Shown: piece after piece, positions 9,246-16,897 of the stretch
How the letters are laid out: each line of letters begins with the position of its first letter
Position numbering within the stretch: position 1 is the first letter of the stretch
DNA from: Jannaschia marina
Lineage (GTDB): Bacteria; Pseudomonadota; Alphaproteobacteria; Rhodobacterales; Rhodobacteraceae
NCBI RefSeq assembly: GCF_013404595.1
Contig: NZ_JABVAX010000004.1
Span: 124,001-188,000 of the forward strand
Direction of reading: 5' to 3'
DNA length: 64,000 nucleotides
The notes under the pieces: generated by a model
The model's database searches: none
Told to the model about the DNA's origin: nothing
The model's input: the letters and a program-made list of their open reading frames with translations, nothing else
Made by a program: the position numbers and the translations under genes

Positions 9246-9695
9246 TCAGCCCGGCAGCCGCCCGTCGAGGACGTAGGTCAGAATCTGCGCCACCTGCGCG
9301 GGCGTCTCGACCACGGCGAGCGCGGCGGCATCGACCTCCTTCAGGGCGTGCTGATGGTCGGGCCCGTGCATCACGACGAGCGATTTGCCGAGGGCCGCCG
9401 CCATGCCGGCGTCGAAGGCCGCGTTCCATTGCTTGTACTTGTCGCCGAAGCGCACGACCACGATGTCGGCCTCCTCGATCCCACGGCGCGTGCGGATCGC
9501 GTTCAGCTTCGCGCCCTTGTGGTCATGCCAGAACTTGTCGGGCTCCTCGCCCATGATCGCGACCCCGCAATCGTCGGAGGCCGCGTGGTCGGTGACCGGC
9601 GCGGAGAACGTCACGTCGAGCCCGGCGCAGGCGTCGGCGATCTCGTCGCGCCAGTCGGTGTGGATCTCTCCGGAGAGATAGACGGACAGGGTCAT
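9246..9695 (-). CDS. ytoQ: YtoQ family protein
   Basis: A 149-residue soluble protein. The opening MTLSVYLSGEIHTDWRDEI, the central GIEEADIVVVRFGDKYKQWNAAFDAG and the ending ILTYVLDGRLPG are typical of YtoQ (COG3613-like, related in fold to nucleoside 2-deoxyribosyltransferases). No enzymatic activity is established for the family. AGAGGAAG precedes the ATG at 9695. Confidence 0.85.
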   Translation of the reverse strand: MTLSVYLSGEIHTDWRDEIADACAGLDVTFSAPVTDHAASDDCGVAIMGEEPDKFWHDHKGAKLNAIRTRRGIEEADIVVVRFGDKYKQWNAAFDAGMAAALGKSLVVMHGPDHQHALKEVDAAALAVVETPAQVAQILTYVLDGRLPG

Positions 9696-9734
9696 GGGCT
9701 TCCTCTTGCTTCGACGTCGCCGCAGCGGACGGTC

Positions 9735-10658
9735 CTACTTCTCGGCCAGCGGGTGGTGTGTGAGCACCAGCTCCTTCAGCCGCGTTTCGAGGACGTGGGT
9801 GTAGATCTCGGTGGTGGAGATGTCGGCGTGGCCGAGCATCGCCTGGATCGCGCGCAGGTCGGCCCCGCCTGCCAGAAGGTGGGTGGCGAAGGCATGGCGC
9901 AGCACATGGGGGCTCACGTCGTCCGGGTCGAGCCCGGCGAAGGCGGCGAGGCTCTTGATGCGGCCGTGGAACCAGATGCGCGTCAGGTGGCCCGACTTGC
10001 CCCGTGACGGGAAGAGCTGCGGCGAGGGAGCGCTGCCCCTGTCGGCCCGCGCCTCCGCCTCGGCGGCGTCGCGGTGCGCCAGCCAGACGGCGAGCGCGTC
10101 GCGCGCGGCGGGCGAGAGCGGCACCATCCGCTCCTTGCCGCCCTTGCCGCGCACGAGGAGCATCCGGGGGTCGCCCCGCGCGGCCGCGACGGGGAGCGCG
10201 ACGAGTTCGCTCACGCGCATCCCCGTCGCATAGAGCAGTTGCAGCAGGCAGGTGTCGCGCAGGCGCTCGGCCTCCGTGCGCCCCATGTCCTCGGCCGCCG
10301 TCAGAAGCGCGTCCACATCCCCCTGCGACAGGGTTTTCGGCAGGGTCTTCGGTTTCTGCGGGCCGGTGATCCGGATCGCCGGGTCGTCGGTCCTGAGCCC
10401 CTCCTCGTGTGCGAAACGATAGAGACCGCGGATGGCCGAGAGCCGGCGTGCGCGGGTCGAGGCGGCGAGCCCCTCGGCCTCGCAGGCGACGAGGAAGCCC
10501 TCGATCTCGCCCCGCGTCGCCGTGGCGATGGCCCCGCCACGATGCTCGATATGGCTGCGGAAGGCGTCGAGGTCGCGACGATAGGCTTGCAGCGAGTTGA
10601 GCGCGGCTCCGCGTTCCGCGGCCTGCGCCTCCAGAAACAGATCGACCCAGCCGCTCAT
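9735..10658 (-). CDS. xerD: Site-specific tyrosine recombinase XerD
   Basis: A 307-residue recombinase that, with XerC, resolves chromosome dimers at dif. It has an N-terminal SAM-like core-binding domain (about residues 1-90). Its catalytic set is Arg in ATGMRVSEL, Lys in GKGGKERMVPL, HxxR in HVLRHAFATH, His in LGHADI and the nucleophile Tyr in EIYTH near the C-terminus. The start at 10658 overlaps the stop of the upstream envelope-protein gene as ATGA; the open frame upstream of it is a shadow. It looks like the housekeeping enzyme, since no phage or integron genes adjoin it. Confidence 0.9.
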   Translation of the reverse strand: MSGWVDLFLEAQAAERGAALNSLQAYRRDLDAFRSHIEHRGGAIATATRGEIEGFLVACEAEGLAASTRARRLSAIRGLYRFAHEEGLRTDDPAIRITGPQKPKTLPKTLSQGDVDALLTAAEDMGRTEAERLRDTCLLQLLYATGMRVSELVALPVAAARGDPRMLLVRGKGGKERMVPLSPAARDALAVWLAHRDAAEAEARADRGSAPSPQLFPSRGKSGHLTRIWFHGRIKSLAAFAGLDPDDVSPHVLRHAFATHLLAGGADLRAIQAMLGHADISTTEIYTHVLETRLKELVLTHHPLAEK

Positions 10659-12163
10659 GTCAGCAGAAGCTGCAGCGCCGTGCGCCGGGCCACGTCCAGA
10701 AGGCCGGCGGAGCGGAAGAAGGCGAGCGCATCGGCGATGTCCTGCGGGTCGCTCCGGGCCCCGGCCGACAGCAGGAGCGCGGCTTCGAGCAGGGCCTCGC
10801 CCAGCCGGTCCTTCGCTGCGAGGCGGGCCAGGCGCTCGGGGGGCTCCGCGGTCAGCCCGTCGGCGATGGCGCGGGCGAGCGCGTCCGGCGGCTCGGCCCT
10901 CGTCACCTCGCCCAGGGCGACGGATACGGCGAAGCGGTCGCGGGGCGTTTCGGGCGTCGCGCGCGCGGCGACGGCTTCGTAGGCGGGCGAGAGCAGCCCG
11001 ACCCGCAGGGCCTCTTCGGCGGTCACGCCCTCGAGGTCGAGCGCGGCGAGGCGCGCGCCGTAGAGATCGGCGAAGGGTACGAGAAGATCGGCGTCGCGCA
11101 TCCGCTCCACCGCCGTCGGCAGCGCGGAGGCGACGGCCTCGACATCCTCCTCCAGAAGGGCGGTGTCGAGCGCCTGCACCGCCTCCGCCCGCTCCCACAC
11201 GCCGCCCGAGGCGGAGGGCCGTCCTTCGGTGTAGAGCGCGAGCAGCCGGTTGACGTCGAGCGCCCGCGCGCGCGTCAGCCGTTCCGCCGCCTCGAGCTGT
11301 CGCTTCCAGCCGATCGTCGGGCGCAGGTCCGAGACGGCGAAGGCGAGCGGCAGGCCGGTGGTCGAGGGGGTCTCCCCGATCCCGTCGAGCAGGCGGAAGG
11401 CGAGGGGCGTCATCGGGCGCGGCGGGATGGGCGGTGGCGCACCTTCGAACATCTCGGGGTCGAGGAAATGCGCCAGCATCCGGTCCTCGGCCTCCGAGAT
11501 CACGCCGAGCGCCCGGCCCGTGTCGAGCGTGAGCGCGGCGGCGGCCCAGTCGCCGGTGCGCGTCAGGCAGAAGATGCGCGCCGGCAGGGTCGGTGCGACG
11601 CCGGGATTGTCGGTCATCGCCGCGCAGGCCTCGGTGTCGAAGCCGGTCAGCAGCGAGGTATCCCACCACCGGCGGAAGGCCCGCGGATCGGTCGCCCCGG
11701 CCCGCTCCATCAGTGCCTGTGCCTGTTCGAGCGCGCCCATCCGCAGCAGCCCGTCGAGCCGCGCGAAGAAGAGCTCGTCGGAATCGGCGGCCGCCCGCGG
11801 CGGGTCGAGTTCCGCCAGCATCAGCATCAGCGCGAGATCCTGCATCGCCGGCAGCGCATCCTGCGGCAGATCTGCGATGAGTTCCGCGAGCCGATCCGGA
11901 TCGGAACCGGCGAAGGTGTCGCGCGGCAGCCCCGTGAGCGCGGTCGAGACGAGGCCGACCGCATCGCGCCGCGTCTGGCCGAGCGGCATGACGGTGATCT
12001 GGGTGCCCTCCAGCGGCGTGGCCGCGGGCTCATCCCGGGCGGGGCCCGTGCGCGGAGTGGTCAGGCTGTCGGAGAGCCAGGGAATCGCCGAATCGGGGGC
12101 CTGCTGCGCGGCGAGGGGCTGCGCCAGAAACGCGGCGAGGCAGAGCGCGCTACTCGCCCGCAT
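10655..12163 (-). CDS. Conserved secreted protein of unknown function, helical-repeat-like
   Basis: A 502-residue protein with a signal peptide (MRASSALCLAAFLAQPLAAQ) and then an almost entirely alpha-helical, Ala/Leu/Asp-rich sequence resembling TPR or other helical repeats, without a clean motif. It is translationally coupled to xerD (ATGA overlap) and its start overlaps the small membrane protein gene upstream by 14 bases. I cannot assign a function. Confidence 0.75.
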   Translation of the reverse strand: MRASSALCLAAFLAQPLAAQQAPDSAIPWLSDSLTTPRTGPARDEPAATPLEGTQITVMPLGQTRRDAVGLVSTALTGLPRDTFAGSDPDRLAELIADLPQDALPAMQDLALMLMLAELDPPRAAADSDELFFARLDGLLRMGALEQAQALMERAGATDPRAFRRWWDTSLLTGFDTEACAAMTDNPGVAPTLPARIFCLTRTGDWAAAALTLDTGRALGVISEAEDRMLAHFLDPEMFEGAPPPIPPRPMTPLAFRLLDGIGETPSTTGLPLAFAVSDLRPTIGWKRQLEAAERLTRARALDVNRLLALYTEGRPSASGGVWERAEAVQALDTALLEEDVEAVASALPTAVERMRDADLLVPFADLYGARLAALDLEGVTAEEALRVGLLSPAYEAVAARATPETPRDRFAVSVALGEVTRAEPPDALARAIADGLTAEPPERLARLAAKDRLGEALLEAALLLSAGARSDPQDIADALAFFRSAGLLDVARRTALQLLLT

Positions 12164-12290
12164 CGTCCGCGTCGATCTCGATCGTGGTCGTCACCGGCGC
12201 CGTCTCCGGTTCCATCAGGTAGGAATAGCCGAACAGGCCCGCCGCACCGAGCACCAGGAGGATCAGGAGGTATTTCAGGAAGCGGAACAT
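12150..12290 (-). CDS. Small single-pass membrane protein (46 aa)
   Basis: MFRFLKYLLILLVLGAAGLFGYSYLME is a clear membrane segment of about 20 residues, followed by an acidic tail ending DADDAGE. An AAGG motif lies about five bases before the ATG at 12290; a longer start at 12320 lacks any ribosome site. It is the first gene of the operon leading into the secreted helical protein and xerD. Function unknown. Confidence 0.65.
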   Translation of the reverse strand: MFRFLKYLLILLVLGAAGLFGYSYLMEPETAPVTTTIEIDADDAGE

Positions 12291-12397
12291 GCCTGCCTTG
12301 CGTGTTATCGTTGCAACCATTGTGGCGGGCGCAGATATAGATGGCAATCGGTCAAGCGACAGGGCAGGCAAGTCGAATGCGGGGGATTGGCGACAAG

Positions 12398-12967
12398 ATG
12401 CCGGGCGGGACGACCGCAACGCGCCCGGGCGCGCGGCTCCGGCTCGCGCGCCCCGTCGTTCTCGTCGGCATGATGGGCTGCGGCAAGACGGCGGTGGGCA
12501 CCGCGCTCGCCGCGCGCCTGCGGGTCCCCTTCCGCGACACCGACGAGGCGATCGTCGATGCCGCCCGCATGAGCATCGCCGAGATCTTCGAGCGCGACGG
12601 CGAAGCCTTCTTCCGCGCCCGCGAGACCGAGGTGCTGGCCCGCGTTCTGGCGCAGGGGCCGGGCATCGTCTCGACCGGGGGCGGGGCCTTCCTGCGGCCG
12701 GAGAACCGCGACGTGGTCTCGGCCGCCGGCGTCTCGGTCTGGCTGAAGGCGGACGCCGAGCTTCTCTGGTCGCGGGTGCGGCATCGCACGACGCGCCCGC
12801 TTCTTATGACCGACGATCCGAAGGCCACGCTGCTGGAGCTGCTGGCCGCGCGGACGCCGGCCTACGCGCAGGCCGACCTCGTGGTCGAAGGCGCGCCCGA
12901 CCTGCCCATTCCGCAGATGGTGGACCGGGTCATCGCCCGGCTCCGGCGGGCCGAAATACTGACGTGA
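12398..12967 (+). CDS. aroK: Shikimate kinase
   Basis: Phosphorylates shikimate to shikimate 3-phosphate in chorismate synthesis. The 189-residue protein shows the Walker A loop GMMGCGKT (residues 24-31), the shikimate-binding DTDEAI motif, STGGGAFL (the GGG substrate loop) and a lid region around RHRTTRPLL. The start is uncertain: 12398 has GGGGGA 11 bases upstream, and 12377 and 12341 are in-frame alternatives adding 7 and 19 residues. Seven bases separate it from aroB, the usual alphaproteobacterial pairing. Confidence 0.92.
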   Translation: MPGGTTATRPGARLRLARPVVLVGMMGCGKTAVGTALAARLRVPFRDTDEAIVDAARMSIAEIFERDGEAFFRARETEVLARVLAQGPGIVSTGGGAFLRPENRDVVSAAGVSVWLKADAELLWSRVRHRTTRPLLMTDDPKATLLELLAARTPAYAQADLVVEGAPDLPIPQMVDRVIARLRRAEILT

Positions 12968-12974
12968 GGATACC

Positions 12975-14069
12975 ATGATCGAGACGGTGCATGTGCCCCT
13001 GGGCGCGCGGGCCTACGACGTTCACGTGGGCCGCGGCCTGCTGGCGCGGGCAGGCGAGATGATCGGTCCTCTCCTGCGGCGGCCGCGGGTCTTCGTGGTG
13101 AGCGAGCGGCGCGTCGCCGGGCTGCAGCTCGATGCGCTGCGCGCCGGGCTGGGCGAGATCGAGGCTCCCGCGCTCCTCCTTGAGCCGGGGGAGGCGACGA
13201 AGGGCTGGGAGGGGCTCGCACAGACCGTCGAGTGGCTCCTCGACCAGAAATGCGAGCGGGGCGACGTGGTCGTGGCCCTCGGCGGCGGGGTGATCGGCGA
13301 CCTCGTCGGCTTCGCCGCGGCCATCCTGCGGCGCGGGGTGCGCTTCGTGCAGGTACCGACCTCGCTCCTCGCGCAAGTCGACAGTTCCGTCGGCGGCAAA
13401 ACGGCGATCAACACCCGCCACGGCAAGAACCTCGTCGGGGCCTTCCACCAGCCGTCACTCGTGCTGGCCGACGTCGATATCCTCGACACGCTGACGCCGC
13501 GCGACTTCCGCGCGGGCTACGGCGAGGTGATGAAATACGGGCTTCTGGGCGACGCGCAATTCTTCGGCTGGCTAGAGCGGAACGCACCGCGCCTCGCCGA
13601 CGATCCGGCCCTCCGGATCGAGGCGGTGCGCCATTCGGTGCAGATGAAGGCCGACATCGTCGCCCGCGACGAGACCGAGCAGGGGGATCGTGCGCTCCTC
13701 AACCTCGGGCACACGTTCTGTCATGCGCTCGAGGCGGCGACGGGTTACTCCGACCGGTTGCTCCACGGCGAGGGCGTGGCGATCGGCTGTGCGTTGGCTT
13801 TCGAGCTGTCGGCACGGCTGGGGCTCTGTGCGCAGGAAGACCCGAGCCGGGTACGCGCGCATCTGCAGTCGATGGGGATGGCCCGCGACCTGCGCGACAT
13901 TCCGGGCGACCTGCCGGACGCCGAGACGCTGCTTGCACTGATGGGGCAGGACAAGAAGGTGATCGAGGGGCGCTTGAGGTTCGTTCTGGCCCGCGGCATC
14001 GGGGAGGCCTTCGTCACGGCGGAGTTGCCTGCGGCGGAGGTGCTCGGCGTCTTGCGGGCGTCGGCCTGA
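12975..14069 (+). CDS. aroB: 3-dehydroquinate synthase
   Basis: Converts DAHP to 3-dehydroquinate, the second step of the shikimate pathway. The 364-residue protein has the NAD-binding GGGVIGDLVGFAAA and the phosphate/substrate segment PTSLLAQVDSSVGGKTAIN. The zinc ligands are Glu in GYGEVMKYGLL, His in LNLGHTFCHALEA and His in LLHGEGVAIG. It lies in an operon with aroK. Its stop codon runs directly into a cluster of four hairpins. Confidence 0.95.
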   Translation: MIETVHVPLGARAYDVHVGRGLLARAGEMIGPLLRRPRVFVVSERRVAGLQLDALRAGLGEIEAPALLLEPGEATKGWEGLAQTVEWLLDQKCERGDVVVALGGGVIGDLVGFAAAILRRGVRFVQVPTSLLAQVDSSVGGKTAINTRHGKNLVGAFHQPSLVLADVDILDTLTPRDFRAGYGEVMKYGLLGDAQFFGWLERNAPRLADDPALRIEAVRHSVQMKADIVARDETEQGDRALLNLGHTFCHALEAATGYSDRLLHGEGVAIGCALAFELSARLGLCAQEDPSRVRAHLQSMGMARDLRDIPGDLPDAETLLALMGQDKKVIEGRLRFVLARGIGEAFVTAELPAAEVLGVLRASA

Positions 14070-14168
14070 AGAGCCTTCGATGAAGGCTCTTTCCGGAGTT
14101 TTCCGTGAAAACTCCAACATCCAAGTCTTCAGCGAAGACTTGGGGAAGAGCTTTCGTCGAAAGCTCTT
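14070..14168. terminator. Four tandem TTC-NNN-GAA hairpins between aroB and a convergent gene
   Basis: Four perfect hairpins stand in a row: AGAGCCTTC-gat-GAAGGCTCT (14070-14090), GGAGTTTTC-cgt-GAAAACTCC (14095-14115), CCAAGTCTTC-agc-GAAGACTTGG (14121-14143) and AAGAGCTTTC-gtc-GAAAGCTCTT (14146-14168). Stem sequences differ, but each closes with TTC(3 nt)GAA. The cluster starts inside the aroB stop codon and ends directly before the stop codon of the convergent small gene, so it can serve both strands as a terminator or RNA 3'-end stabiliser. Similar clusters lie at 53974-54026 and 57861-57934. Confidence 0.8.
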
Positions 14169-14396
14169 CTAGACCACGCGGTAGAACGGTTCGCGATTGC
14201 AGAAGACGACGAACTGCCCGCCGTTCTCGACGGCCGTGAAGCCGCGTCGGCGGACCTCGGCCAGGAAGACATCACGATGGATCAGCGCTTCGACGTCGCG
14301 GACGGAGCGGCGGACGATGCCGCCCCTCTGGGCGGCCTTGGCGGCGAAGACGGAATTGAGCCAGGCGGCGGCGCGGTCGGACAGCAGATGCGGCAT
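14169..14396 (-). CDS. Small conserved protein (75 aa), paralogue of the product encoded at 54031-54261
   Basis: MPHLLSDRAAAWLNSVFAAK opens the protein; KAAQRGGIVRRSVRDVE, EVRRRGFTAVE and QFVVFCNR follow. The same skeleton (F.AKAA..GG.VRR.VRDVE...EVR.RGF...E.G.QF.V.C.R) recurs in the gene at 54031. Database entries of this type are sometimes named 'N-(5'-phosphoribosyl)anthranilate isomerase', which the length rules out. It is the last gene of the fumC-DUF4169-RHH run, 22 bases after the RHH gene, and its stop codon abuts the hairpin cluster. Function unknown; the strongly basic middle could bind nucleic acid. Confidence 0.75.
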   Translation of the reverse strand: MPHLLSDRAAAWLNSVFAAKAAQRGGIVRRSVRDVEALIHRDVFLAEVRRRGFTAVENGGQFVVFCNREPFYRVV

Positions 14397-14418
14397 GACC
14401 CCTGATCGCACGTGCGGG

Positions 14419-14649
14419 TTAATCCTTCGTTGACCGCTGCAGATGCCGGAGCACGGCCACCCGGATCGCCGAGGCAAGCCCGGCGCTCACGCCGCGTTCC
14501 CGGTCGATCTCGGCGGCCAGGGCGTTGACCGAGAGGTCCCGGTCCCGCGCCATGGCGACGAAGGCGTCCCAGAAGGCATCCTCCAGCGACACCGACGTCC
14601 GGTGCCCGTGCAGCGTCAGGGAGCGTTTGCGGGGGCGGGCGTCGGTCAC
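14419..14649 (-). CDS. Ribbon-helix-helix domain protein
   Basis: A 76-residue basic protein. RSLTLHGHRTSVSLEDAFWDAFVAMA followed by a second helix (SVNALAAEIDRER) fits the ribbon-helix-helix fold used by small DNA-binding regulators. It overlaps the DUF4169 gene by ATGA and thus belongs to the fumC operon. A role as a regulator is inferred from fold only; the target is unknown. Confidence 0.75.
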   Translation of the reverse strand: MTDARPRKRSLTLHGHRTSVSLEDAFWDAFVAMARDRDLSVNALAAEIDRERGVSAGLASAIRVAVLRHLQRSTKD

Positions 14650-14822
14650 TCGCGTTCGTGGCCGTCGAGGTCGCGCCGGGCCTTCCCGGCGCGGGCCGCC
14701 TCCGCCTCGCGCTCGGATTTCGAGCGCCCGAAACGGACGGCATTCTCCGCCGCGCGCACCGCCTTCGCATCCCGCGCCCGCGCCTTGCGCGCGTGGTTCA
14801 GGTTGACGACCTTGCCGCTCAC
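14646..14822 (-). CDS. DUF4169 family small protein (58 aa)
   Basis: A 58-residue, highly basic and charged protein beginning [17 protein letters not shown], the family signature. It starts at a GTG that overlaps the fumC stop as GTGA and ends in an ATGA overlap with the RHH gene, so all three are coupled. Function unknown. A longer open stretch in this frame runs antiparallel through fumC and is a shadow. Confidence 0.75.
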   Translation of the reverse strand: MSGKVVNLNHARKARARDAKAVRAAENAVRFGRSKSEREAEAARAGKARRDLDGHERE

Positions 14823-16210
14823 TTCGGCCCGATCATCAGTTTCGGATCGACGACGCGGTCGAAGGTCTCCTCGTCGACGAGCCCCATCGCCAGCGCCTCC
14901 TCCTTCAGGGTGGTGCCGTTCCGGTGGGCGGTCTTGGCGACCTTGGTGGCGTTGTCGTAGCCGATGGTGGGGGCCAGCGCGGTGACGAGCATCAGGCTCT
15001 CCTTCATCAGCGTGTCGATCCGCGCTTCGTTGGCCTTCGTGCCCTCGACCATGTTGTCGGTGAAGCTGCCGGCGGCATCGCCCAGAAGCTGCATCGACTG
15101 GAGGAGGTTGTAGCTCATCATCGGGTTGTAGACGTTGAGCTCGAAATGGCCCTGGCTGCCGGCGAAGCCGATGGCGGCGTCGTTGCCCATGACATGCGCG
15201 CAGACCATAGTGAGTGCCTCGGCCTGCGTCGGGTTCACCTTGCCCGGCATGATAGAGGAGCCGGGCTCGTTCTCGGGCAGGATCAGCTCGCCCAGGCCCG
15301 AGCGGGGGCCGGAACCCAGGAGGCGCATGTCGTTGGCGATCTTGAAGAGGCTGGCGGCCACGGTCTTGAGCGCGCCCGAGAACATCACCATCGCGTCGTG
15401 GGCGGCGAGCGCCTCGAACTTGTTCGGGGCCGTGACGAAGGGCAGGTCGGTGATCGCCGCGATTTCGGCGGCGACCTTCTCGGCGAAGCCCTTGCGCGTG
15501 TTGAGCCCGGTGCCGACGGCCGTGCCACCCTGGGCCAGCTCGTAGATGTCGGGCAGGCAGGCCTCGACCCGCTCGATCCCCTTGGCGACCTGGTGAGCGT
15601 AGCCGCCGAATTCCTGACCGAGCGTCAGCGGGGTCGCGTCCTGCGTATGGGTGCGCCCGATCTTGATGATGTCGGCGAACTCCTCCGACTTCGCCACCAG
15701 CGCCGCGTGCAACTTGCGCAGACCCGGCAGCAGCGTGTCGCGGGCCATCATGGCGGTCGCCACGTGCATCGCTGTCGGGAAGGTGTCGTTCGAGGACTGG
15801 CCCATGTTGCAATGGTCGTTCGGATGCACCGGCTCCTTCGAGCCGATGGTGCCGCCCATGATCTCGATCGCGCGGTTCGCGATGACCTCGTTGGCGTTCA
15901 TGTTCGACTGCGTGCCCGAACCCGTCTGCCAGACGACGAGGGGGAAGTTGTCGTCGAACTTGCCCTCGATCACCTCGCCCGCCGCTGTCTGGATCGCCTG
16001 GGCCCGGTCCGTGTCAAGGTCGCCGAAGCCGGCGTTCACGCTCGCCGCCGCCTTCTTGATGACGCCGAGGGCGCGGACGATGGCGACCGGCTGCCGCTCC
16101 CAGCCGATCGGGAAGTTCAGGATCGAGCGTTGGGTCTGCGCGCCCCAGTACTTGTCGGCGGGAACCTCGAGCGGGCCGAAGCTGTCGGTTTCTGTGCGGG
16201 TCTCGGTCAT
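14819..16210 (-). CDS. fumC: Class II fumarate hydratase
   Basis: Hydrates fumarate to malate in the TCA cycle; class II enzymes are iron-free, oxygen-stable homotetramers. The 463-residue protein has the usual length. Landmarks are [53 protein letters not shown] and the superfamily signature [11 protein letters not shown]. The start at 16210 has GAGGGAG upstream. First gene of an operon with DUF4169, RHH and a small paralogous protein. Confidence 0.97.
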   Translation of the reverse strand: MTETRTETDSFGPLEVPADKYWGAQTQRSILNFPIGWERQPVAIVRALGVIKKAAASVNAGFGDLDTDRAQAIQTAAGEVIEGKFDDNFPLVVWQTGSGTQSNMNANEVIANRAIEIMGGTIGSKEPVHPNDHCNMGQSSNDTFPTAMHVATAMMARDTLLPGLRKLHAALVAKSEEFADIIKIGRTHTQDATPLTLGQEFGGYAHQVAKGIERVEACLPDIYELAQGGTAVGTGLNTRKGFAEKVAAEIAAITDLPFVTAPNKFEALAAHDAMVMFSGALKTVAASLFKIANDMRLLGSGPRSGLGELILPENEPGSSIMPGKVNPTQAEALTMVCAHVMGNDAAIGFAGSQGHFELNVYNPMMSYNLLQSMQLLGDAAGSFTDNMVEGTKANEARIDTLMKESLMLVTALAPTIGYDNATKVAKTAHRNGTTLKEEALAMGLVDEETFDRVVDPKLMIGPK

Positions 16211-16300
16211 GCTGGGCTCCCTCGGCAGTGATCGCCGGGAGGTCTAGCGAAGGTGTGCCGGGGCGTCCATCGCGTCCGCGCCACCTGCTTGCGCAAACAT

Positions 16301-16789
16301 CTACTTGCGGAATTTGTCGAGGCTGACGACCTCGGCCTCGTGGCGGGGCTCCTCCGCGTCCTCCTCGGGGGCGGTGTCGAGCTCGGCGAAGGGCGCTTCC
16401 TCGACCGCCTCCGCGGCTTCCTCCTGCTGCTCGAAGCGGAAGCCGAACTCGACGGAGGGGTCGACGAAGGTCTTCATCGCGGCCCAGGGCACGACGAGCG
16501 GCTCCTGGCTTTCGCCGAAGTTGAGCGTCACGGAGAAGCCGTCCTCCCGCACCTCGAGGCCGTCAAACCAATGTTGCAGCACGATCGTCATGTCCTCGGG
16601 GTAGCGATCGTGGAGCCAGTCGGCGATCGCGACGCCCGGGTGGTTCGTGTCGAAGGAGATGAAGAAGTGGTGATCGCCGGGAAGACCGTTCCGCGCGACA
16701 TCGTCCAGGACCTGGCGGATCAGGCCGCGCATGGCGTCATGCATGAGCGCGCCGTAATCGATCACCGGGGTGCCGTCGCTGTCGGTCAT
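16301..16789 (-). CDS. sspB: SspB, ClpXP adaptor (alpha-type)
   Basis: A 162-residue adaptor that captures ssrA-tagged polypeptides and tethers them to ClpXP. The N-terminal IDYGALMHDAMRGLIRQVL and the following substrate-binding domain (GDHHFFISFDTNHPGV, VLQHWFDGLEV) match the alphaproteobacterial form. A long acidic linker leads to a C-terminal ClpX-binding tail, VVSLDKFRK. GGAGGG precedes the ATG at 16789. It lies 2.3 kb from the ssrA gene whose tag it would recognise. Confidence 0.92.
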   Translation of the reverse strand: MTDSDGTPVIDYGALMHDAMRGLIRQVLDDVARNGLPGDHHFFISFDTNHPGVAIADWLHDRYPEDMTIVLQHWFDGLEVREDGFSVTLNFGESQEPLVVPWAAMKTFVDPSVEFGFRFEQQEEAAEAVEEAPFAELDTAPEEDAEEPRHEAEVVSLDKFRK

Positions 16790-16897
16790 GATCCCTCCAC
16801 GGGCTCGGTCTTTGGGAAAATAGACCAGAGGGTGGCAGGGGCGGCAACCCCCGTTCGCACGCTTGTCGCGGACGGCCGCCCGTGTTCTACCGGTTTC

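Noticed and set aside
9735-10658. Tyrosine recombinase as an integrase of a mobile element
   Set aside because: It has the length and motifs of housekeeping XerD, sits in a coupled operon with an envelope protein, and has no attachment repeats or phage genes around it.
14070-14168. Tandem hairpins as a possible CRISPR array
   Set aside because: The four hairpins differ in stem sequence, there are no repeats of constant length with unique spacers, and no cas genes are nearby.
14169-14396. Annotation as N-(5'-phosphoribosyl)anthranilate isomerase
   Set aside because: A 75-residue protein cannot form the TIM barrel of TrpF; the name is a known mis-annotation for such small proteins.
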